From Candidatus Poseidoniales archaeon (GTDB lineage: Archaea > Thermoplasmatota > Poseidoniia > Poseidoniales > Poseidoniaceae), in contig QXYA01000126.1 in NCBI GenBank assembly GCA_009887135.1, positions 1 to 5,125 of the forward strand: a DNA stretch of 5,125 nt, written 5' to 3'. Positions 1 through 5,125 of this stretch are shown here, in pieces. Within the stretch, counting starts at the first letter, position 1. Each line of letters begins with the position of its first letter. A model generated the notes under the pieces. The model was given only the letters and a program-made list of their open reading frames with translations. It was not told where the DNA came from and did not search any database. The position numbers and the translations under genes were made by a program.

Positions 1-2688
1 TCTATCTGCTGAAACGCCGTAAGATTTCATTGCCTCATCATAAACGGATGCTTCAATAGACCCTGCTCGAACCAAAGAAGATAATGCTGCAAGTGCGACC
101 GATTCACCATCGATTTCAAAGAAGCGACGAAGTGCAGTTCGAGTATCGGAACGGCCAAAGCCATCTGTTCCAAGAACTGTGTATGGGGCATGAACCCATT
201 CTCGTATCATTTCAGGTACAGCAGCCATGTTATCTGAAACTGCAATAATCGGTGAATCTCCCTCTGCGAATTGTGTTTCAACCCAACTTGTTCGCATTTC
301 CTCTCCAGGGTGGAGGCGGTTCCATCGAGAAGCATCCATACCATCACGGCGTAATTCTCCGTATGAAGTTGCAGACCAGATTTCAGCTCGAACTCCAACC
401 GCTTCTAACTTTTCAACAGCATCAAGAACTTGGAGCATAATCGGTCCTGAACCAATCAACCGAACCATTGGACCATCGCCCTTTGGTGCTGATCGAAGTC
501 GATATAATCCTTTGAGAATTCCTTCATCAGAACCTGCTGGTTTCGGTGGCATTGGATAATTCTCGTTGTAAACAGCGAGATAATACAGCACATCCACATC
601 TTCATCAGACATTTCAACAATTCCTCGCTTGATGATTGTTGACAATTCGAAAGCAAAAGCAGGGTCATATGCGCGCACTGCTGGATTCGTATGTGCCATG
701 AGCAGTGAATGGCCATCCTGATGTTGAAGACCCTCGCCATTGAGTGTTGTACGGCCTGAAGTTGCACCGACAAGGAACCCTCTTGCCCTTGAATCTGCAG
801 CGGACCAGATCAAATCAGCAACACGCTGGAATCCGAACATAGAGTAAAAGATGTAGAATGGAATGGTTGGACTGCCTTGTGATGAATAGGAGGTTGCAGC
901 TGCAATAAACGATGATAGCGCACCTGCTTCATTGATTCCTTCTTCCAGAATTTGTCCCTTAGCAGATTCTTTGTACTTCATCAGAACCTTGTGATCCACT
1001 GGTTTGTACAATTGTCCTTCAGGATGATAGATTCCAAATTCTGCGAATAATGGGTCCATACCGAATGTTCTCGCTTCGTCTGGAATAAGTGGCACGACAC
1101 GTTCTCCAAATCCTTTCGTTTTCATGAGACCGCGCATCAATCGAACAAAGACCATCGTAGTGGAAACTTGACTTTTGCCTTTCGTGCCCTCATCAAAGTC
1201 AGCATAGACTGAATCTTCTGGAAGAGTGAGTCCAAACTTCGGTGAACGGCGTTCAGGGCAAGGCCCTCCCATTGCAACACGGCGATTCTTAGCATATGCC
1301 ACAACTTCTGGCACATCTTCTGGGCGGATGAATGGCAGTTTCTCCAATTGCTCATCTGTGAATTCAAGGCCCATAGCATCTCGAATCAAGCGTAAATCGT
1401 TTTCATCCGCTTTCTTTCGTTGATGGGTTGTATTTCTTCCTGCGAAAGCAGGACCAAGGCCGTATCCCTTGATTGTACGTGCAAGAACAACTGTTGGTTC
1501 TCCTTTGTGAGCACAAGCAGCAGCATAAGCAGCATGAATCTTAGCGAAATCATGCCCACCAAGATCTTCTGTTAATGCTTCAAGTTCTGCATCCGAATAA
1601 TCAGCGACCATTGCCGTCAACTCTTCTCCAGCAAACAATTCCTTACGGATAATCGCTCCTTCAGCAGTGAAGAGACGTTGCTCATCACCATCGACGAGGT
1701 TTGCAAGACGTTGCGCGAGAATTCCTTTAGCATCTCTTTCGAACAATGAATCCCAAGATGAACCCCAGAGAATTTTGATGACATTCCAACCAGCGCCACG
1801 GAAGCGTCCTTCAAGTTCTTGAACAATTTTGGAATTACCACGGACGGGTCCATCGAGACGCTGTAGATTACAATTCATTGTCATAACGATGTTATCGAGT
1901 CCTTCACGACCTGCAAGCGCAAGTTCGGACAACGACTCTGGCTCATCTGATTCTCCATCACCCATTGTATACCATACACGAGAGAGCGTCGTATCAGCGA
2001 GACCTCTGTGGTGGAGATAGCGGTTAAAACGCGCTTGATGTATTGCAGTCATAGCGCCCAAACCCATCGAAACGGAAGGGTATTCCCAGAACTCTGGCAT
2101 CAATCGTGGATGGGGGTATGAGGACAAACCTACGCCTTCTACTTCTTGTCTGAAATTCTCAATATTTTCGTCTGTAAGACGGCCTTCAAGCCAGGCGCGT
2201 GAATAAATTCCTGGTGAAGCGTGTCCTTGCCAGTAGACGTGATCGCCCCAGCCATCACCATCCTTTCCTCTGAAGAAATGGTTGAGGCCAATCTCCCAGA
2301 GATGTGATACAGAAGCATAGGTCGAAATGTGTCCGCCAATTCCATCAAAGTATTTGTTGGCTCGAGTGACCAACATCATCGCATTCCAGCGGTTGATCGT
2401 GTGAAGGCGCTTTTCCATTTCAAGATCGCCCGGATACGCTCCTTGCATTTCTGATGAGATGGTGTTGAGATAAGGTGTTGTGGTCGTATCGATATCGATG
2501 CCGCCCTCTTTTCCTGCAGCAATAGCAGTATGCAACAATCGTTCAGCACGTTGTGTGCCTTGCTGTTCGATGACTTGCTCCACCGACTGTTCCCATTCAC
2601 GACTCTGAATAGGATCTTCATCCGGTAAAGCGTTGTGAGCGCCGGCACGTCGCACCATGTTCCCCTCGTGAGACCCTCGCGGAGCCAT
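1..2688 (-). CDS. aceE: Pyruvate dehydrogenase E1 component, homodimeric type (3' end cut by window)
   Basis: This is the thiamine-diphosphate-dependent E1 of the cytoplasmic pyruvate dehydrogenase complex. It decarboxylates pyruvate and reductively acetylates the E2 lipoyl domain. The minus frame is open for 896 codons to the window edge. The last visible residues (SIEASVYDEAMKSYGVSADR) align with the extreme C-terminus of E. coli AceE (887 aa), so only a few residues are missing. Conserved residues, with E. coli equivalents in brackets: H120 (H106), H156 (H142), the GDG-ESDEPES thiamine motif with D244 (D230), the NCNLQ motif at 272-276 supplying N274 and Q276 as Mg ligands, loop H422 (H407), E538 in DEARTFG (E522), catalytic E587 in EGINE (E571) and H656 in GLQH (H640). 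Domain order is PP (about 85-480), Pyr (about 495-720), then the C-terminal domain. The glutamate at E. coli position 401 is alanine here (A416). The start at 2688 is preceded by GAGGGG. ATG 2658 is a credible alternative and gives a more family-like length. The frame is the same as that of the upstream membrane gene, from which a TGA separates it. The E2 and E3 genes may lie beyond the left edge. Confidence 0.97.
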   Translation of the reverse strand, partial: MAPRGSHEGNMVRRAGAHNALPDEDPIQSREWEQSVEQVIEQQGTQRAERLLHTAIAAGKEGGIDIDTTTTPYLNTISSEMQGAYPGDLEMEKRLHTINRWNAMMLVTRANKYFDGIGGHISTYASVSHLWEIGLNHFFRGKDGDGWGDHVYWQGHASPGIYSRAWLEGRLTDENIENFRQEVEGVGLSSYPHPRLMPEFWEYPSVSMGLGAMTAIHQARFNRYLHHRGLADTTLSRVWYTMGDGESDEPESLSELALAGREGLDNIVMTMNCNLQRLDGPVRGNSKIVQELEGRFRGAGWNVIKILWGSSWDSLFERDAKGILAQRLANLVDGDEQRLFTAEGAIIRKELFAGEELTAMVADYSDAELEALTEDLGGHDFAKIHAAYAAACAHKGEPTVVLARTIKGYGLGPAFAGRNTTHQRKKADENDLRLIRDAMGLEFTDEQLEKLPFIRPEDVPEVVAYAKNRRVAMGGPCPERRSPKFGLTLPEDSVYADFDEGTKGKSQVSTTMVFVRLMRGLMKTKGFGERVVPLIPDEARTFGMDPLFAEFGIYHPEGQLYKPVDHKVLMKYKESAKGQILEEGINEAGALSSFIAAATSYSSQGSPTIPFYIFYSMFGFQRVADLIWSAADSRARGFLVGATSGRTTLNGEGLQHQDGHSLLMAHTNPAVRAYDPAFAFELSTIIKRGIVEMSDEDVDVLYYLAVYNENYPMPPKPAGSDEGILKGLYRLRSAPKGDGPMVRLIGSGPIMLQVLDAVEKLEAVGVRAEIWSATSYGELRRDGMDASRWNRLHPGEEMRTSWVETQFAEGDSPIIAVSDNMAAVPEMIREWVHAPYTVLGTDGFGRSDTRTALRRFFEIDGESVALAALSSLVRAGSIEASVYDEAMKSYGVSADR
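2662..2667 (-). promoter_or_regulatory. Second candidate ribosome-binding site, for alternative aceE start at 2658
   Basis: On the minus strand GAGGGG is followed by AAC and then the in-frame ATG at 2658. The GAGG core is 5 bases from the start codon, a workable spacing. Starting here would give catalytic residues numbered only about 4 higher than in E. coli AceE, against about 14 higher from 2688. A protein N-terminus or ribosome-profiling measurement would be needed to decide. Confidence 0.3.
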
Positions 2689-2696
2689 GCCTTGAA

Positions 2697-2702
2697 CCCC
2701 TC
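2697..2702 (-). promoter_or_regulatory. Candidate ribosome-binding site for aceE start at 2688
   Basis: On the minus strand GAGGGG sits 8 bases upstream of the ATG at 2688, just after the TGA of the preceding gene. It resembles the GAGG core of a Shine-Dalgarno sequence. A second GAGGGG at 2667-2662 lies 3 bases before the alternative ATG at 2658 (5 bases if counted from the GAGG core), so this site does not by itself decide the start. Confidence 0.4.
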
Positions 2703-2709
2703 GCTGTTC

Positions 2710-4239
2710 TCAAGATACATTTCCAGGTGCTTGGAAGACCTTCCATTCGCCTCCTCCATTCAGGAACGGGGCCTCATTTGAACCGATGAGTGACCAATCC
2801 TCGGGGGGGGTTGTATCGATATTTGGAGCGATAATAATGAATTTCACATTATCGAGATTTCCTCGTTGGAGCATCTGTTGCCCATCGAGTTCAATTTCCC
2901 AATTGCTGTCAGGAGAACGCCAATGGCCTGTGATGTTCTTATCGCTATCAGGATCAATTTCCAACCTGAATGTATACAGCCAATGCATTGCTAAAGATTC
3001 ATCATCAATGTAGAGGAAATCTTGGCCGTATTGAATCTCCGCAGATACAATCTCTCCAGCCTCATCCGTCCACATGGTTTGACCATGCAGACCTGCAAGC
3101 ATTGACAGTGGAAGAACCAGAAGAATTGCGATGAACATTGGTTTTCGAATTGGAGCTAAATCGTACGAGCCTCGATGATTGAAAAAGTGATTCACCAGCA
3201 TCAAAACTGGGATGCTGAGTGCTGTAAGATAACGACCATTGTTGCCCATTGTGATCATGTTCTTCCACAACGGAACATCCCATCGATTCGCTTCATAGAC
3301 CCATAACGAAGCAATCCACATCGTCATTATGATCATTCCACTGACAACAAATACTGTGAGAAATGTTGTCTGAGAATCTCGTGAACGGCGAATACTGAGA
3401 AGCGTTGGAATAAGGAAAGGCCATACTGCTAATCCCAACAAAAGATACAGTCCTACGCCATCGCCAAAGGCCACAAGAAGGGCAAACATCCATTGTATTG
3501 GGTTTGTTTGCATCGCTTCGAATGATCCTCCTTGAACAAAGGATAATCCTACCATAGCTGTAATTGCGAGTGGTATTCCTATCGATAATGATTGCAATGG
3601 ATTACGAGAGTAGTTCTGGAAGGCAGGTAGGAATCGATCAAGAAGAATCCAAGTGAAAAGCAGACCCAATAAGGCCCACCCAACGTTGCTTGAGAGGCCT
3701 TTTGTCAATACCAATGTATGGACACTCGCAATGGCAAGAAGGACCCATTTGATGAGAGAGGCTCCTTCTTCCTCAAACATTTTCACCGATGCAACTGCGA
3801 TTCCTGCAACTGCGAGAGCAACTGTTGATTCGGGATACAAGCGCCCTGTAGCAAAGATAAACGAAGGATGCAGCGAAAGTAATGCAGCGAAGTGAGGCTT
3901 CCCCTTCCCAAGCCATAGCCCAATGCCAATCAATGCCATCATTGGTAAAAACGCAGCAAGCGGAAGAATCGATTCAGGATACATGTCAAGAATTTGCCAC
4001 CATCCGCGTTCCATCACTTTCGTATCATCAGGGTTACTCGCAAGCGGATCTTCAGGACGCACATCGCCCCATTCCAAATTTGGTGTTCCGTCATCATTGG
4101 ATTCAAGCGCCGCAAGATGAAGATGGGTATCAAGCCCATAATCGCTGACAGCCATTGAAGAAAGGTGAAGAAGAATTCCAAAAATAAGCAAGCCCCACCA
4201 CGGACGATTCCGTGGGTTTCTCAACTCGCTCATGGTCAC
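2710..4239 (-). CDS. Multi-pass membrane protein, probable GT-C-fold glycosyltransferase with soluble C-terminal domain
   Basis: The 509-residue protein has about ten hydrophobic segments (roughly 14-31, 91-110, 117-130, 133-153, 162-180, 185-201, 217-236, 249-281, 291-315, 337-352 and 367-384). A polar C-terminal domain of about 120 residues follows (387-509). After the first membrane segment a long outward loop begins with acidic residues (DYGLDTHLHL, D33 and D37) and contains a DPLASNPDD stretch. A GRLYPES motif (132-138) follows a proline-bounded helix, and GNNGRYL (332-338) precedes a hydrophobic helix with a central proline. This layout is typical of GT-C enzymes of the PMT/ArnT/PIG-M type, which transfer a sugar from a lipid-phosphate carrier on the outer membrane face. 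I do not recognise the exact family, and donor and acceptor are unknown. The start is GTG 4239; ATG 4233, two codons later, is equally plausible. Neither has a clear Shine-Dalgarno sequence. The gene ends 21 bases before aceE and is probably co-transcribed with it. It contains a C8 tract at 2810-2803. Confidence 0.85.
   Translation of the reverse strand: MTMSELRNPRNRPWWGLLIFGILLHLSSMAVSDYGLDTHLHLAALESNDDGTPNLEWGDVRPEDPLASNPDDTKVMERGWWQILDMYPESILPLAAFLPMMALIGIGLWLGKGKPHFAALLSLHPSFIFATGRLYPESTVALAVAGIAVASVKMFEEEGASLIKWVLLAIASVHTLVLTKGLSSNVGWALLGLLFTWILLDRFLPAFQNYSRNPLQSLSIGIPLAITAMVGLSFVQGGSFEAMQTNPIQWMFALLVAFGDGVGLYLLLGLAVWPFLIPTLLSIRRSRDSQTTFLTVFVVSGMIIMTMWIASLWVYEANRWDVPLWKNMITMGNNGRYLTALSIPVLMLVNHFFNHRGSYDLAPIRKPMFIAILLVLPLSMLAGLHGQTMWTDEAGEIVSAEIQYGQDFLYIDDESLAMHWLYTFRLEIDPDSDKNITGHWRSPDSNWEIELDGQQMLQRGNLDNVKFIIIAPNIDTTPPEDWSLIGSNEAPFLNGGGEWKVFQAPGNVS
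4198..4215. repeat. Perfect 7-bp inverted repeat with 4-base spacer
   Basis: CCACGGA-CGAT-TCCGTGG is a perfect inverted repeat. It lies inside the first codons of the membrane protein gene (about codons 9-14) and 56 bases upstream of the CoA-transferase ATG. In the membrane protein mRNA it could form a GC-rich hairpin just after the start. A repeat of this size is expected a few times by chance in a window this long, so only its position makes it worth listing. Confidence 0.35.
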
Positions 4240-4270
4240 AAAGCCACAGGGTTGGGTTCAACACTTTCGG
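4240..4270. promoter_or_regulatory. Compact divergent intergenic region
   Basis: Only 31 bases separate the GTG start of the minus-strand membrane protein from the first ATG of the plus-strand CoA-transferase (52 bases if both internal ATGs, 4233 and 4286, are used). The promoters of both genes must lie here or extend into the neighbouring coding sequence. I find no convincing TATA box, -35/-10 pair or Shine-Dalgarno sequence. A small inverted repeat, GTTG-GGTT-CAAC, is visible but is too short to interpret. The role as a regulatory region is inferred only from gene orientation. Confidence 0.35.
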
Positions 4271-5125
4271 ATGTCTCGCCTTGTCATGAGCGGAATCTTA
4301 GATGGCATCAACATTCTCGACCTCTCGCGGATTCTAGCGGGACCATATACGGCTCAGATGCTGTCAGATCTTGGAGCAAATGTTACCAAAATCGAAGCGC
4401 CATGGGGTGACGATACTCGTGGATGGGGGCCGCCGTTCACAACCGATTTCGATGGAGAGCGGGTTGCTGCTTACTTCCTTTGTTGCAATCGTGGAAAATC
4501 GATCATCCAGATGAATTTGAAAGAGGAGAAACAGCGCCTAATTGAAATGGTTGCAAATGCTGATGTCGTTGTTGAGAATTTCAAACCGGGAACACTCAAA
4601 CGTTTGATTGGAACGATCCCGAGTGACACAATTGTATGTTCAATTTCTGGCTATGGCGCAACTGGACCAAGACGAGATGAACCAGGGTATGATTTGGCAT
4701 TGCAAGCGCGTAGTGGAATCATGAGCATCACTGGTGAAGCAGAAGGTGAGCCAGTAAAAGTCGGAGTCGCATGGATTGATATCATCACAGGATTGTATGC
4801 AGGAAACGCAATTCTTGCAGCATTGCTGGATAAGGAAAGAACGGGAAGAATTCGCCACATCGATCTCAGTCTTTGGGACTGTGCAGTTGCATCTCTTGCC
4901 AATCAGGCTCAAAACGTCCTTGCAAGCGGTACTGATCCAAGTCGGATGGGTTCTGCACATCCGAATCTCGTTCCTTATCGAGCCTTTGAAGCAAAGGACG
5001 GGTGGTTTGTCGTAGCCGTTGGATCGGATGCACAATGGAACAAATTCTGTTCAATTTCTGGATTTGAAACACGAACTGAATGGTCAAATAATGCTGGACG
5101 AATTGAACACCGTGAAGAGATTGAA
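4271..5125 (+). CDS. Class III CoA-transferase, CaiB/BaiF family (3' end cut by window)
   Basis: The open frame covers 285 codons to the window edge. Family members are usually about 400 residues, so roughly the last 30 percent is missing. Class III enzymes are cytoplasmic interlocked dimers that move CoA from an acyl-CoA donor to a carboxylic acid through an aspartyl-CoA thioester. Family signatures seen in order are LDGINILDLSRILAGPYTAQ, a LSDLGANVTKIEAPWGDDTR segment, ENFKPGTL, SISGYGATGP, a YDLALQARSG segment followed by KVGVAWID, and GSAHPNLVPYRAF. The aspartate in AWID is residue 170, matching the catalytic nucleophile of formyl-CoA transferase (Asp169). The GSAHPNLVPY stretch and surroundings resemble the succinate-hydroxymethylglutarate CoA-transferase (SUGCT) branch more than formyl-CoA transferase, but the substrates cannot be assigned. 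The first ATG is used. ATG 4286 (MSGILDG) would fit the usual family N-terminus slightly better. No clear Shine-Dalgarno sequence precedes either. It is transcribed divergently from the membrane protein gene. Confidence 0.93.
   Translation, partial: MSRLVMSGILDGINILDLSRILAGPYTAQMLSDLGANVTKIEAPWGDDTRGWGPPFTTDFDGERVAAYFLCCNRGKSIIQMNLKEEKQRLIEMVANADVVVENFKPGTLKRLIGTIPSDTIVCSISGYGATGPRRDEPGYDLALQARSGIMSITGEAEGEPVKVGVAWIDIITGLYAGNAILAALLDKERTGRIRHIDLSLWDCAVASLANQAQNVLASGTDPSRMGSAHPNLVPYRAFEAKDGWFVVAVGSDAQWNKFCSISGFETRTEWSNNAGRIEHREEIE

Noticed and set aside
227..559. A 110-codon open frame on the plus strand
   Set aside because: It lies wholly antisense to the strongly conserved C-terminal part of aceE. 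Its translation has no recognisable features, so it is a by-product of aceE codon use.
2488..2499. Perfect 12-base palindrome ATCGATATCGAT
   Set aside because: It arises from the codons for Ile-Asp-Ile-Asp inside aceE and is far from any promoter, so it is most simply a codon coincidence.
2376..2759. A 127-codon minus-strand frame spanning the GT-C/aceE junction
   Set aside because: It overlaps the end of the membrane protein and the start of aceE in a different frame. The aceE frame here gives the conserved N-terminal sequence (DPIQSREW and following), so this frame is not coding.
4178..4190. A/T-rich stretch CCAAAAATAAG as a TATA box for the CoA-transferase
   Set aside because: It is about 85 bases upstream of the ATG and within the opposing gene's coding sequence. 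It matches a TATA consensus only loosely, and such A/T runs are common in this window.
2710..4239. Idea that the membrane protein could be a pyruvate transporter for AceE
   Set aside because: The large acidic first outer loop, the GRLYPES and GRYL motifs and the soluble C-terminal domain fit GT-C enzymes better than any transporter family I know. Adjacency alone does not support transport.
4640..5035. A 131-codon open frame on the minus strand
   Set aside because: It is antisense to the CoA-transferase, which carries clear family motifs throughout. The translation is cysteine-rich and low in recognisable structure, as expected of a shadow frame.

Overview
The window holds three protein-coding genes that fill almost all of it, and no RNA genes, mobile elements or CRISPR arrays that I can support. 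Two genes lie on the minus strand. Reading from right to left they are a multi-pass membrane protein of glycosyltransferase GT-C type (4239-2710), then 21 bases later the homodimeric pyruvate dehydrogenase E1 component, aceE (2688 to the left edge). AceE is cut by the window only a few residues before its expected C-terminus. On the plus strand, divergent from the membrane protein, is the N-terminal 285 codons of a class III (CaiB/BaiF) CoA-transferase (4271 to the right edge).

Layout: 1-2688 aceE (minus, 3' end missing); 2689-2709 a short gap carrying a GAGGGG ribosome-binding-like sequence; 2710-4239 GT-C-like membrane protein (minus, complete); 4240-4270 a very compact divergent intergenic region; 4271-5125 CoA-transferase (plus, 3' end missing). 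No stretch over 300 bases lacks a gene.

AceE decarboxylates pyruvate and passes the acetyl group to E2, giving acetyl-CoA. The CoA-transferase moves CoA between carboxylic acids. The two are loosely linked through acyl-CoA metabolism, but they are divergently oriented and share no operon. The GT-C protein and aceE are probably co-transcribed, since they share a strand, are 21-51 bases apart and lie in the same reading phase. No functional link between them is evident.

Organism: the moderate GC, GGA/CGA/CGT-rich codon use, very short intergenic spaces and weak or absent Shine-Dalgarno signals at the two divergent starts suggest a streamlined, uncultivated prokaryote. The style of the membrane protein reminds me of marine planktonic Euryarchaeota (Poseidoniia, Marine Group II/III). 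That is an impression from memory, not a demonstrated assignment. The AceE sequence itself is of bacterial type and, from recalled sequences, looks closer to actinobacterial AceE than to the E. coli enzyme. I see no clearly novel multi-gene system here. The points most worth a second look are the possible archaeal host for a bacterial-type AceE, the unassigned GT-C protein with its soluble C-terminal domain, and a C8 homopolymer inside that gene.
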